DNA of 64,000 nucleotides from Streptomyces coeruleorubidus (GCF_028885415.1 NZ_CP118527.1:5022001-5086000), one strand, 5' to 3'. Counted from the stretch's first letter, positions 16,993 through 26,059 are shown. Notes: generated from the sequence alone by a model not told the origin. Made by a program: numbers and translations.

Positions 16993-18690
16993 CTACGGGC
17001 GCCAGTTCGCCAGTACGCCCTCGTAGAGCTCCTTGTCCGTGAGCTCGCGGGGGGTTTCGCCGGCGAGGAAGTGGGACGTGTTGGGGGTCTTGAGCTTGCG
17101 GAGGTAGTCGAAGGCCTTGTTCTCCGGGTCGCCGAAGGCGACGAAGGAGAAGAAGACGGCGGGGTGGGTCTTGGCGGCCTCGGTGAGGGCCTGGGTGGCG
17201 GGGGTCTTGGCGTCGGGGGCGCCGTCCGTCTGGAAGATCACCAGGGCCGGGGTGTCGGGGGTCGCTTCCTTGCCGTGGTGGGCGAGGACCGCTTCGACGG
17301 CTGCGTGGTAGCTGGTGCGGCCCATGCGGCCGAGGCCGGCGTGCAGGTCGTCGATCTTGTTCTCGTGGTCGGTGAGGGTGATCTCGCCGGTGCCGTCGAG
17401 CTCGGTGGAGAAGAAGAAGACCGGGACGGTGGCCTCGGGGTCGAGGTGGGCGGCGAGGGCGAGGGTTTGTTCGGCGAGGGCCTGGGCGGAGCCGTCCTTG
17501 TAGTACGGGCGCATGGAGGCGGAGCGGTCGAGGACGAGGTAGACCTTGGCTCGGGTGCCGGTGAGGTTGTGCTTCTTGAGGGTGGTGGTGGCGGCCTTGT
17601 AGGCGGTGGTGAGGGTGGCTGCGTGGGTTTTGATGCGGGTGAGGGGGACGGCGGGGGCGGGGGTGTCCTGTTCGGCCTCGCCCTCGGCTTCGGCCGTGTC
17701 GTTGTTCCCACCCGCACCGCCCGTGCTGCTTTCGTCGTCGAGTGCGGGTGGCCCCTGTGGGGCGGACTCGCCGTCGGCGGCTGCGGGGGTGTCCACGGCC
17801 TTGGCCGTCGGCTCCGCCTCGGCCGTCGCGTCTGACTCGGTCGTCGGCTCTGCCTTGGCCGTGGGCTCGGCCTGGGCCTTGTCCTCCGGCTTCTCCGGTG
17901 CTGCGGGCTCGGGGGTCGACGACGACTCGGGCTCCTCGGGCACCGGGGCCTCGGCGGCGGTCGGCTTCTCGGCCGTGGCCTCTTCCGACGCTGTCGGCTC
18001 CTCGGTGACCGGCTGCTCCGCCGTAGTCGCCTCCGTCGGCTCCTCCACCGTCGGCTTGGTCTCCGCCTCCGCCTCCGCCTCCGGCGCCACCGTCGCAGGC
18101 TTCTCCGCGACCGTCGGCTCCTCCACAACCTGCGGCTTCTCCGCCGCCGGCTCCTCCTGAGCAGCCGGCTCCTCGACGACCGTCGGCTCCTCCTGAGCAG
18201 CCGGCTCCTCGACGACCGTCGGCTCCTCCTGAGCAGCCGGCTCCTCGACGACCGCCGGCTCCTCCTGAGCAACCGGCTCCTCCCCAACCGTCGGCTTCTC
18301 AGCGACCGCCGGTTCCTCAACCGCCGGCTCGTCCCCCGGCTTCTCCGCAACCTCCGGCTTCTCCTCAGCCCCCGGCTGCTCCGCAACCGCCGGCTCCCCC
18401 TCCGCCGGCCGCGCAGGCCTCGGCACCGTCACATTGTCGAAGATCAAGGACACGAGGTCGTGTTCGCCGCGGGGGTCCGGGACGTCGGCTGCCGGGCCGG
18501 GGGTCGGTTCCGGGGAGGGAGACGGGACCTTCGGGTCCGCCGCGGCGGGGGTGGGGGTCCCGGACGCCGGTGATTCCTGGGGAGGCGTGTCCGCCGGGGT
18601 CGTCGTGGTCTGCGCCGCACCCTCCGCCTCGGCGGTCCGTGACTTGCGTGACCGTCCGAACGCGTTCCGCAAGAGAGTGAGAATGCCCAT
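16993..18690 (-). CDS. TerF-like vWA protein with Pro/Glu repeat arm
   Basis: 565 aa. The C-terminal 230 residues form a von Willebrand A domain of the TerF/TerY type: VYLVLDRSASM supplies the MIDAS DxSxS and a later QTDGAPD the Asp, and the surrounding sequence matches tellurium-resistance-associated vWA proteins. The first ~330 residues are low-complexity Pro, Glu, Ala and Val, with near-perfect 12-residue repeats (EEPTVVEEPAAQ). TerF-like proteins act with TerD-family calcium-binding proteins in stress and membrane-linked complexes. No ter gene is adjacent here. The ATG at 18690 is used. Confidence 0.85.
   Translation of the reverse strand: MGILTLLRNAFGRSRKSRTAEAEGAAQTTTTPADTPPQESPASGTPTPAAADPKVPSPSPEPTPGPAADVPDPRGEHDLVSLIFDNVTVPRPARPAEGEPAVAEQPGAEEKPEVAEKPGDEPAVEEPAVAEKPTVGEEPVAQEEPAVVEEPAAQEEPTVVEEPAAQEEPTVVEEPAAQEEPAAEKPQVVEEPTVAEKPATVAPEAEAEAETKPTVEEPTEATTAEQPVTEEPTASEEATAEKPTAAEAPVPEEPESSSTPEPAAPEKPEDKAQAEPTAKAEPTTESDATAEAEPTAKAVDTPAAADGESAPQGPPALDDESSTGGAGGNNDTAEAEGEAEQDTPAPAVPLTRIKTHAATLTTAYKAATTTLKKHNLTGTRAKVYLVLDRSASMRPYYKDGSAQALAEQTLALAAHLDPEATVPVFFFSTELDGTGEITLTDHENKIDDLHAGLGRMGRTSYHAAVEAVLAHHGKEATPDTPALVIFQTDGAPDAKTPATQALTEAAKTHPAVFFSFVAFGDPENKAFDYLRKLKTPNTSHFLAGETPRELTDKELYEGVLANWRP
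18155..18285 (-). repeat. 36-bp tandem repeats in the vWA gene
   Basis: Three to four almost identical 36-bp units (GCAGCCGGCTCCTCGACGAC followed by a CGTCGGCTCCTCCTGA-type half) encode the EEPTVVEEPAAQ repeats. The unit is in frame, so copy number can vary without disrupting the protein. Confidence 0.85.
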
Positions 18691-18879
18691 GTGCGCGCAA
18701 CCCTTCGCGTGAGTTGAAGCCCGTCAATCCCTGGCCAGGACGGACACGTAAGGTTAGCGGCCCTCCTGGGTGATCTTGGGCAGGGTCGGGGATGGGAGGC
18801 TCACCCTGTCAAGAGGGACATCCGGCCTGCGAAGGTGTCGCCGTGCTGAATCGTCGTAACTGCCGTAAAGCTGCCGCAG

Positions 18880-18901
18880 GTTCACCCGCTGTTCACCCTG
18901 G
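18880..18901 (+). promoter_or_regulatory. PHO box (PhoP-binding direct repeat)
   Basis: GTTCACCCGCT (18880-18890) and GTTCACCCTGG (18891-18901) are two adjacent 11-bp direct-repeat units matching the Streptomyces PHO-box consensus G(G/T)TCAYYYR(G/C)G. They lie about 70 bp before the PhoX gene, as expected for phosphate-starvation control by PhoR-PhoP. Confidence 0.8.
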
Positions 18902-18970
18902 CGCCCGGCTGCCGCACATATGTGCCCCTACGGTCACGCTGACACCATGGGCATCCAAGGAGAGAGCAAA

Positions 18971-21064
18971 GTGCGAAAGCTGCTGCCGCTGATCGGAACG
19001 CCGTCCGGTTCACACCCTGGCGGCCGGTCCGCCATGACCTGTCGTTACCGGTGTGGTGACGCCTGCTTCCACGAGGTGCCCAACACCAGCTCCAACGAGT
19101 ACGTCGGTGATGTGATCGCCGGTGCGCTCAGCCGCCGGTCGATGATGCGGGCCGCGGCCGTGGTGACCGTGGCTGCCGCGGGCGCGGGGGCTGTGGGTGT
19201 CGCGCAGGCTCCGCAGGCCGGCGCCGTCCCGGCGGACGCCGCCGCGGCCGGCACCGCCGCCGAGGCCGCTCGGCGTCAACACAAGGGTGCGCGCGGGCTG
19301 CGCTTCGCGCCCGTCGAGCCCAACACCGCCGACGCCGTGACCGTGCCGGAGGGGTACCGGCAGAACGTCGTCATCCGCTGGGGCGAGCCCATCCTGCGCG
19401 GTGTGCCCGCCTTCGACCCGGAGAAGCAGACCGCCAAGGCGCAGGCCGGGCAGTTCGGGTACAACTGCGACTTCCTCGCGCTCCTTCCGCTGCCGGGCGA
19501 GCGCGGCCGGCAGCTGCTCGTCGCCAACCATGAGTACACCGATGAGGTGCTCATGTTCCGGGGGTACGACTCCGCCAACCCCACCCGTGAGCAGGCCGAG
19601 ATCGCCTGGGCCGCGCACGGGCTGTCCGCCGTCGTCGTGGAGGGGGACCGGAAGACCGGGAAGCTCACCGCCGTCCCGCGGCACCAGCTCAACCGGCGCG
19701 TCACCGCCACCAGCGAGTTCCGGCTCACCGGGCCCGTCGCCGGCTCCGACCTCGTCAAGACCTCCGCCGACCCGAGCGGCACCAAGGTGCTCGGCACCCT
19801 CAACAACTGCTCGGGCGGTGTCACCCCGTGGGGCACCACGCTGCACGGCGAGGAGAACTTCAACCAGTACTTCGCCAACAGCAGCCGGGCGACCGACAAG
19901 CGCTACGGTGTCGGGACCGGGGCCAGCGAGCGGAAGTGGGAGCGGTTCGACAAGCGGTTCGACGTCGCCCAGGAGCCGAACGAGGTGCACCGGTTCGGGT
20001 ACGTCGTGGAGTTCGACCCGTACGACCCGAGCTCCACTCCGCGCAAGCACACCGCCCTCGGGCGTTTCAAGCACGAGGCCGCCACCGTGCGGCTCACGCA
20101 GGACGGGCGGCCCGTCGTGTACTCGGGTGACGACGAGCGGTTCGACTACTTCTACAAGTTCGTCGGCAGCAAGCGGATGCGGCACGGCAGCAGCAGGGCC
20201 GTGCGCGAGCACAACCTCTCCCTGCTCGACGAGGGGACGCTGTACGTCGCCAAGCTCACCGGTGACTCCCCCGCCATCGAGATCGACGGCACGGGCAAGC
20301 TGCCGAACGACGGTGAGTTCGACGGGAGCGGCGAGTGGATTCCGCTGGCCACCGCCACCGCCGAGGGTGCCGTCTCGCACGTGGACGGGATGAGTGCCGA
20401 CGAGGTGTTCGTCTTCACGCGGCTCGCCGGTGACAAGGTGGGGGCCACCAAGATGGACCGGCCCGAGGACATCGAGCCCAACCCGGTGACCGGCAAGGTG
20501 TACGTCGCCCTGACCAACAACAGCAACCGTGGCGTCGGCACCAACGCCAAGGCGGACGAGGCCAATCCGCGCAACGCCAACAAGCACGGGCACGTCCTGG
20601 AGCTCACCGAGCGCTGGAACCGGCCCGAGAGCACCAGGTTCGCCTGGTCGCTGTTCCTCGTCGCCGGTGACCCGGACGACCCGGCGACCTACTTCGCCGG
20701 GTTCCCGAAGGAGGGCGTCAGCCCGATCTCCTGCCCGGACAACGTCGCCTTCGACCCCTACGGCAACCTGTGGATCTCCACCGACGGCGCCCAGCTCGGC
20801 TCCCACGACGGCCTGTTCGGCGTGGCGACCCGGGGTGAGCGGCGCGGTGAGCTGAAGCAGTTCCTGACCGTGCCGAAGGGCGCCGAGACCTGCGGTCCGA
20901 TCATCCAGGACCGGCGCGTCCTGGTCGCCGTGCAGCACCCGGGCGAGATCGACGGCGCGTCCGTGGAGAAGCCCGCCAGCACCTGGCCCGACGGGCCCGG
21001 GACGTACGTCCGGCCGGCCGTCGTGGCCGTGTGGCGTGCGGACGGCTGCGACATCGGCGTCTGA
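18971..21064 (+). CDS. PhoX-family (DUF839) alkaline phosphatase
   Basis: 697 aa. A Tat signal (SRRSMMRAAAVVTVAAAG, about residues 57-75) lies behind an unusually long N-region starting with RKLLPLIGT; that arrangement is usual for Streptomyces PhoX-like proteins. The mature part is the DUF839 six-bladed propeller of calcium/iron-dependent PhoX phosphatases: NHEYTDE, GGVTPWGTTLHGEENFNQYF, MDRPEDIEPNPVTGKVYVALTNN and CPDNVAFDPYGNLWISTDG provide metal and phosphate ligands. It would release phosphate from phosphoesters outside the cell. GTG 18971 is chosen over ATG 18947 because AAGGAG stands eight bases before it. The PHO box upstream supports PhoP control. Confidence 0.9.
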   Translation: MRKLLPLIGTPSGSHPGGRSAMTCRYRCGDACFHEVPNTSSNEYVGDVIAGALSRRSMMRAAAVVTVAAAGAGAVGVAQAPQAGAVPADAAAAGTAAEAARRQHKGARGLRFAPVEPNTADAVTVPEGYRQNVVIRWGEPILRGVPAFDPEKQTAKAQAGQFGYNCDFLALLPLPGERGRQLLVANHEYTDEVLMFRGYDSANPTREQAEIAWAAHGLSAVVVEGDRKTGKLTAVPRHQLNRRVTATSEFRLTGPVAGSDLVKTSADPSGTKVLGTLNNCSGGVTPWGTTLHGEENFNQYFANSSRATDKRYGVGTGASERKWERFDKRFDVAQEPNEVHRFGYVVEFDPYDPSSTPRKHTALGRFKHEAATVRLTQDGRPVVYSGDDERFDYFYKFVGSKRMRHGSSRAVREHNLSLLDEGTLYVAKLTGDSPAIEIDGTGKLPNDGEFDGSGEWIPLATATAEGAVSHVDGMSADEVFVFTRLAGDKVGATKMDRPEDIEPNPVTGKVYVALTNNSNRGVGTNAKADEANPRNANKHGHVLELTERWNRPESTRFAWSLFLVAGDPDDPATYFAGFPKEGVSPISCPDNVAFDPYGNLWISTDGAQLGSHDGLFGVATRGERRGELKQFLTVPKGAETCGPIIQDRRVLVAVQHPGEIDGASVEKPASTWPDGPGTYVRPAVVAVWRADGCDIGV

Positions 21065-21094
21065 CCGGAGGAGCGACTCAGGGGAGTGACTCAT

Positions 21095-21119
21095 GGGGGG
21101 CGCCTGTCCGGCGTCCCCC
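21095..21119 (+). terminator. Hairpin after the PhoX gene
   Basis: GGGGGGCGCC (21095-21104) pairs with GGCGTCCCCC (21110-21119, one G-U pair) around TGTCC, between convergent genes, followed by TTCCTCTC. Confidence 0.6.
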
Positions 21120-21127
21120 TTCCTCTC

Positions 21128-22126
21128 TCACCGGCCTGAGTGCAGCGTGAGGTCCGTCAGCACCGCCCGGTGATCCGTGTCGGCCACGTCCAGGATGCGC
21201 GTGCGGTCGGCCGCGAAGTCCTCCGACACCAGTACGTGGTCGATCTGCGCGCCGAACGTCGGGGCGGTCCGGGCCGGCCAGGTGGCCGTGCGGTCGGCGT
21301 CGTCCAGGCGGGCGGCGTCGCTCAGGCCGGTGTCGAGGATGCGGCGGAAGGCGGCGTGGTCCTGGGAGGCGTTGAAGTCGCCGGCCAGGACCAGGGGTGT
21401 GCCGGGGTCGGCGGTGGCCGCGTCGCGCAGGGCGTCCAGCTCCGTGCGCCAGAGGTCCAGCTGGCCGGGCAGCGGGGGCATGGGGTGGGCGAGCTGGAGC
21501 CGTACGGGATGCCCGTCGACGTCGGCGATCGCCCCGGGCATGCCCATGGTGCCGGGGACGCCGTCGGTGGGGCGCAGCGGGAAGCGGCTGAGGATGACGG
21601 AGCCCTCGGAGCCGCCGCCCTCGACGGCCCGGCGGTGCGGGTAGTCCTGGGAGAGGTCGTCCTTCAGCCGCGCGTCACACTCGTACTCGCATTCCTGTAC
21701 GAAGACGATGTCCGGTTTCTCGCGGCGGACGGCGGCGACCAGGGACCCGGAGCCCTGCCCGAACTCGACGTTCGAGGTCAGCACGCGCACGTCGGCGACC
21801 GGGCGGCCGGCGGGGTCGCCGACCTTGCCGTACGGCTCGATGAACCAGGCCAGCAGGCCGAGCAGGACCACTCCCCAGACCGTCCCGAGCCACCACCGGG
21901 ACAGCAGGGTGAGCAGCAGCGCCAGGCCGGTGGGGGCGAGCAGCCAGGGGAGGAAGGCGAGGACCTGCGGGACGGGCGTGATGCCGTCGCTGTCGGCGGT
22001 CCGGAAGCCGGTCACCACACTGACCGCGGCGAACAGCAGGGCGGCGCACCAGGCGCCGAGCCGCCGTCCGGGCGGACGGTGTTCCGGCCCGTCGGTGGCG
22101 GTCCACTCGGCAGCGGCGGTGTCCAA
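21128..22126 (-). CDS. Membrane-anchored endonuclease/exonuclease/phosphatase (EEP) protein
   Basis: 332 aa. Three hydrophobic segments in the first ~95 residues anchor an exposed EEP domain (about 110-330). Catalytic motifs are visible: TSNVEFG, VQECEYEC (metal Glu), LAGDFNASQDH, and AQIDHVLVS ... DTDHRAVLTDL (final Asp-His pair). The family cleaves phosphoester bonds in nucleic acids, phospholipids or sugar phosphates; the substrate here is unknown. Next to PhoX, an extracellular phosphorus-scavenging role is plausible. The TTG start at 22126 follows GGAAGG. Confidence 0.85.
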   Translation of the reverse strand: MDTAAAEWTATDGPEHRPPGRRLGAWCAALLFAAVSVVTGFRTADSDGITPVPQVLAFLPWLLAPTGLALLLTLLSRWWLGTVWGVVLLGLLAWFIEPYGKVGDPAGRPVADVRVLTSNVEFGQGSGSLVAAVRREKPDIVFVQECEYECDARLKDDLSQDYPHRRAVEGGGSEGSVILSRFPLRPTDGVPGTMGMPGAIADVDGHPVRLQLAHPMPPLPGQLDLWRTELDALRDAATADPGTPLVLAGDFNASQDHAAFRRILDTGLSDAARLDDADRTATWPARTAPTFGAQIDHVLVSEDFAADRTRILDVADTDHRAVLTDLTLHSGR

Positions 22127-22150
22127 GGCCCGGCCTTCCGTTCGCGGGTG

Positions 22151-22204
22151 GGTGCCCGAATCCTCCCTCGAAGTTCGAGGGGTGGGGTGCCCGAATCCTC
22201 CCTC
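22151..22204. repeat. 19-bp direct repeat between EEP and hydrolase genes
   Basis: GGTGCCCGAATCCTCCCTC occurs at 22151-22169 and again at 22186-22204, period 35 bp, with a CCTCGAAGTTCGAGG hairpin between the copies. Function unknown; it could be a recombination scar or transcript-processing element. Confidence 0.75.
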
Positions 22205-23051
22205 AAAGACGGGGTGGGGCGGTGGAAGGTTGCCGCCGGCCGGCGTCCCCGGGCCGTGCGTCGACGCGGGCCAGGAATTCCCCGAGCGCCTTGTCGAACT
22301 CCTCGGGGCGTTCGAGGTTCGGCATGTGGGCCGTGCCGTCGATCACGTGCAGGACCGACTCCGGGAGGGCCGCGTGCATGGCCCGGGCGTCGGAGACCGG
22401 GGTGTAGGTGTCGTCGGCTCCCACGACGACCAGGGCCGGGACGGACACGCGGGTGAGCAGGGCGGCGTAGTCGGGGCGCCGGGCGCGGGCGCGCAGGGCC
22501 GCGGCGGCGCCCTCGGGGGAGGCGGCCGTCATCATGCGGTGGACGTGCGCCTTGACCTCGGCGGGGGCGTACGGGGCGACCATCCGCTCCAGGACCTCGT
22601 CGGCGTAGCCGCGCATGCCCTCCCGCAGGAGGCGGTCAGCCATGGCGTCGCGGGTGCGGACGCCCTCCGGGGTCTCGGCCGCCGGGAAGGTGTCCGCGAG
22701 GACCAGGCCCCGGACGCGGCCGGGGAACAGGCGGTAGCAGTCCATCGCGATCTGGCCGCCCATGGACAGCCCGGCGAGGACGAAGGACTCCACCTCCAGC
22801 TCGTCGAGCAGGGCCTCGATGTCCCGGGCGAACTGCGAGAAGTCCGTGACGGCCGGGGTGGTCGGGGAGGCGCCGTAGCCGCGCAGGTCGGGGGCGATGA
22901 CGCGGCGGGCCGCCGAGAACGTGCCGAGCTGCGGGGCCCACATCGTGCGGTCGAAGGGGTGGCCGTGGACGAGAACGAGGGGGACGCGGGGGACATGGGG
23001 CTGCCGTGGGGTTACGGGGCCTTTGTCCTCGTATGCGAGGAAGGGTGCCAT
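22203..23051 (-). CDS. Alpha/beta hydrolase
   Basis: 282 aa, cytoplasmic. The oxyanion-loop VLVHGHPFD, the DLRGYG motif and the nucleophile elbow GLSMGG are clear; Asp and His follow in VVGADDTYTP and GTAHMPNLE. It looks like a 3-oxoadipate enol-lactonase or haloperoxidase-type esterase; the substrate is not decidable. It is divergent from a MocR regulator with only 75 bp between the starts, so it is a likely regulatory target. Confidence 0.88.
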   Translation of the reverse strand: MAPFLAYEDKGPVTPRQPHVPRVPLVLVHGHPFDRTMWAPQLGTFSAARRVIAPDLRGYGASPTTPAVTDFSQFARDIEALLDELEVESFVLAGLSMGGQIAMDCYRLFPGRVRGLVLADTFPAAETPEGVRTRDAMADRLLREGMRGYADEVLERMVAPYAPAEVKAHVHRMMTAASPEGAAAALRARARRPDYAALLTRVSVPALVVVGADDTYTPVSDARAMHAALPESVLHVIDGTAHMPNLERPEEFDKALGEFLARVDARPGDAGRRQPSTAPPRL

Positions 23052-23126
23052 GTGGTGACCCTAGGCCGCCCCAACTACTCAGTGCAATAAGATCTTTGCT
23101 CTCGGTGTAATCCAAGGGGGAGACCG

Positions 23127-24473
23127 ATGGGTGACTACCGCCGTATCGCCGACAGGATCGCCGACGACATCGCCAGCGGGCGGCTGAAGCCCGGTCAACG
23201 GCTGCCGCCGCAGCGGGCGTTCGCCCGGCGCCGGGGCATCGCCTCGTCGACGGCCGGGCGGGTGTACGGCGAACTCGTACGGCGCGGGCTGGTCGTCGGC
23301 GAGGTCGGGCGCGGCACCTTCGTACGGGCCGCCCCGGACGGGCCGACGGGGCAGGCGCTCGCCGAGCCGGGCCCGGCCGACGCCCCGGTCAACCTGGAGC
23401 TCAACTACCCCAGCGCACCCGGCCAGCCGGAGCTCCTCGCCCCCGTTCTCGCGCCGCTGCTGCGTCCCGACGTGCTGGCCGAGGCGCTGCTGCCGGCCGC
23501 CGCCACCGGTACCGAGTCGGCCCGGGAGGCCGCGGCCGCGCTCCTCGCCACCCCGGGCTGGCGCCCCGCCCCGGACCGGCTGCTGTTCACCGGCAACGCA
23601 CGGCAGGCCATCGCCGCCGTGCTGGCCTCCCTGGTCCGGCCGGGCGGCCGGGTCGGCGTGGAGCAGCTGACGTATCCGCTGGTCAAGCAGATCGCGGCGC
23701 GGCTGGGCATCACCCTGGTGCCGCTGGCCGGTGACGCGGCCGGGCTGCTCCCGGAGGCCGTCGCCGCCGCGCACCGTACGGCGCCGCTGTCCGCCCTGTA
23801 CGTGCAGCCGACGCTGCACAACCCGACGTCCCTGACGACGAGCCGCGCCCGCTTACTGCAACTCGCCCAGCTGGTCCACGACCTGAACCTGCCCGTGGTG
23901 GAGGACCGCATCTGGTCCTTCCTGCACGAGCCGGGCGATCCGCTCGCCGCTCACGCCCCCGCCCTCACCCACGTCGTCGACGGTCTCTCCAAGCGGGTCG
24001 CGCCGGGCCTCACCGTCGGTTTCCTCGTCGTGCCGCCGCACCGGGCCGGGGCCGTGGCCGATGCCGTGCGGTCGGGCGGGTGGAGTGCGGGGCGGTTCGC
24101 GCTGGAGGCGGCCGTGCGGTGGGCCGGGGAGGGCACCGTGGCGCGGCTGGTGGCGGCCAAGCGGGCGGACGCGGCGCGCAGGCAGCGGATCCTCGCCGAG
24201 GAGCTCGCGGGCTTCGCCGTACGGTCCGATCCGCGCGCCTACTTCGCCTGGTGGGAGCTGCCCGCCCCGTGGCGCGCGGACACCTTCACCGGGGCCGCCG
24301 CCGCGCACGGCATCGCCGTCACGCCCGGCCCCGCCTTCGCCGTCGCCCCCGGCCACACGCCCGACGCCGTCAGGCTCGGGCTCGCGTCGGCTCCGGAGGC
24401 GGATCTGCGGCGGGCGCTGCGGACGCTCGCGCACGTCGCCGCGCGGCGAGCCGGGGACCGTAGCGGCCCGTGA
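23127..24473 (+). CDS. MocR-type (GntR/aminotransferase) transcription regulator
   Basis: 448 aa. An N-terminal GntR winged helix-turn-helix (residues 3-70, RIADDIASGRLKPGQRLPPQR and SSTAGRVYGELVRRG) is fused to a fold-type I aminotransferase domain (about 85-440). The PLP-binding Lys lies in DGLSKRVAPG near residue 288, and the YVQPTLHNPT substrate loop is present. MocR proteins use PLP or an amino-compound adduct as effector and often control divergent genes; the alpha/beta hydrolase at 23051 is the obvious candidate. The 3' end overlaps the convergent membrane-protein gene by about 100 bp. Confidence 0.9.
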   Translation: MGDYRRIADRIADDIASGRLKPGQRLPPQRAFARRRGIASSTAGRVYGELVRRGLVVGEVGRGTFVRAAPDGPTGQALAEPGPADAPVNLELNYPSAPGQPELLAPVLAPLLRPDVLAEALLPAAATGTESAREAAAALLATPGWRPAPDRLLFTGNARQAIAAVLASLVRPGGRVGVEQLTYPLVKQIAARLGITLVPLAGDAAGLLPEAVAAAHRTAPLSALYVQPTLHNPTSLTTSRARLLQLAQLVHDLNLPVVEDRIWSFLHEPGDPLAAHAPALTHVVDGLSKRVAPGLTVGFLVVPPHRAGAVADAVRSGGWSAGRFALEAAVRWAGEGTVARLVAAKRADAARRQRILAEELAGFAVRSDPRAYFAWWELPAPWRADTFTGAAAAHGIAVTPGPAFAVAPGHTPDAVRLGLASAPEADLRRALRTLAHVAARRAGDRSGP

Positions 24474-25338
24474 GCCACGAGCCGAGCGCCACCGTCAGGC
24501 CGAGGGCGAACAGCAGCCAGGACACCGTCACCAGGGTGCCCGTCAGGGCGTCGTAGACCGCGCCGGCGGCCGGGCGGTGGAGCGTGTCGGGCAGGTCGGC
24601 GAGGGTGAGGCGGCGGCCGATCGCGACGGCCAGGACGAGCAGGGCGCCGCCCAGCGCCGTGCCGAGGCCGAGCGCGGTGACCGCGCGGCGGCGGCACGCG
24701 GCGAGGGCGATCCCGGCCACGGCGCACACGGCGGCGGCGAGCGGCAGCCAGAAGGCGGCGGTGTCCAGCACGTGGTACCCCCTGCGCAGTCGGTCCACGT
24801 CGTCGGCCGGGAGCACCGGGACCCGGGCGTGCGGGACCGGGATGCGGTGGGCGAACGGCACGTGGTCGTCGGTGAGTTGGCGTTTGACCCGGGCGACGAC
24901 CGGCGCGAGGTCGACGGTGACCTCGGCGGCGCGGGTGCCGTCGTCGCGCAGGGCGCGCAGCACGGCGTCGTGGACGGCGTGGTTCGCCGCGTCCCAGCCC
25001 GTGCGGAAAGCCTCGGTCCGGGTGAACGAGCGCACGGCGTCGTGCACGAAGGGCCCGACCGTGCCGCGCAGCGGACCGGTGTCGAGCTCGTGCCCGGCCT
25101 CCCGCATGATGCCGTCCCCGACGGCGTCCGCGACCGCGCGCTGCACGTCCGGGTCGGCGGCGAGCGGCGCCATCGTACGGACGTAGCGGCCGGTGTCGGT
25201 CAGCCCGTGCGCCGCCCAGGAGGCGAGCGTCCCGAACGGCAGAAGCAGGCACGCGAGGAGCAGCAGAACGGCCGACAGGGCGTTCCGCGGTCGTAGGGGC
25301 GCCTGCTCGGGTACGGGCGCCCGGTCGCGCTCGGACAC
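24370..25338 (-). CDS. Integral membrane protein of unknown function
   Basis: 322 aa. One membrane segment near the N-terminus (AVLLLLACLLLPFGTLASW), an external helical domain of ~150 residues, then three to four segments (AAAVCAVAGIALAAC, ALGGALLVLAVAIG, VSWLLFALGLTVALGSWL) and a Pro/Arg-rich tail. This layout is common in Streptomyces membrane proteins without known role. The GTG at 25338 is preferred over a TTG four codons upstream. Its last ~100 bp lie inside the convergent MocR gene. Confidence 0.75.
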   Translation of the reverse strand: MSERDRAPVPEQAPLRPRNALSAVLLLLACLLLPFGTLASWAAHGLTDTGRYVRTMAPLAADPDVQRAVADAVGDGIMREAGHELDTGPLRGTVGPFVHDAVRSFTRTEAFRTGWDAANHAVHDAVLRALRDDGTRAAEVTVDLAPVVARVKRQLTDDHVPFAHRIPVPHARVPVLPADDVDRLRRGYHVLDTAAFWLPLAAAVCAVAGIALAACRRRAVTALGLGTALGGALLVLAVAIGRRLTLADLPDTLHRPAAGAVYDALTGTLVTVSWLLFALGLTVALGSWLTGRYGPRLAARRRARASAAPAADPPPEPTRARA

Positions 25339-25431
25339 GCTTCCAGGCAAGGCGCCAGGGGCCCGTCCCGCGAGCGGCGTGACTGCATTCGGCCCCGCGT
25401 GCCGAGCCGAACGTGTCGCACGGGTACGTCG

Positions 25432-25872
25432 TCAGTCGACGCGTCGGCCGGCGGCGTCCTCGTGTGTGTAGTAGCGGTAGAACGACGTCACGAGGACGCC
25501 CGCGCCGACCACCACCCCCATCCCGGTGGACCGCAGTACGGACTCGCCGGTCTGGCTGTAGAGGAAGCCGATCGCGCAGCCGGTGAAGGCGAACCAGAGC
25601 AGGGCGTGCGGTTCGCGCCGCAGCCGTGGGGCGATTTCCCGCACGGCTGCGTACAGCACGGCGAACACGAGCGCGGTGAGGAAGCCGAACAGCAGGTTCC
25701 AGCCCGTGATGGGCCCGGCGTCGCGCCGGTTGGCCGCGGCCCAGTAGCCGTAGACGAGCCCGAGGACGACGGGTACCGCGAGCTTCGCCATGGCGTGGGT
25801 GCGCGGGCTGAAGACATCGGGTGTACGGCGTCGCGTGGTCACCTTGCGTGAGGCGGGTGCCGCATGAGCCAT
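25432..25872 (-). CDS. Small four-segment membrane protein
   Basis: 146 aa. After a basic N-terminus come four hydrophobic segments (VPVVLGLVYGYWAA, LLFGFLTALVFAVLYA, LLWFAFTGCAIGFLY, GVVVGAGVLVTSFYRYY). Found widely in actinomycetes as a hypothetical membrane protein; no catalytic motif is visible. It is followed at ~94 bp by the membrane protein at 25338 on the same strand. Confidence 0.75.
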   Translation of the reverse strand: MAHAAPASRKVTTRRRTPDVFSPRTHAMAKLAVPVVLGLVYGYWAAANRRDAGPITGWNLLFGFLTALVFAVLYAAVREIAPRLRREPHALLWFAFTGCAIGFLYSQTGESVLRSTGMGVVVGAGVLVTSFYRYYTHEDAAGRRVD

Positions 25873-26059
25873 GAGAGCTCTCCTCTCTCTCCCTGCCCCT
25901 GCCTACCAGCGCACACCGGCGCGGACCCGCTGGCAAGTCGGCGGAACGCAGGACGCGCTGCCCGGACCGGACGCGGCCCGTGCGCCCCCGTGTTTCGCGG
26001 GGCCGTGAGGCGCCACCGCGGGGGCGGCGGCAGGAGCTGCTGCGGGTGCGGGGCCGCGG
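25873..26059. other. Intergenic stretch, no gene seen
   Basis: G+C-rich sequence between the small membrane protein start and the decayed phosphatase. It presumably holds the membrane-protein promoter on the minus strand; no clear element was recognised. Confidence 0.5.

Noticed and set aside
18155..18285. 36-bp repeats similar in length to CRISPR repeats
   Set aside because: No unique spacers; repeats are in frame in a low-complexity protein arm.
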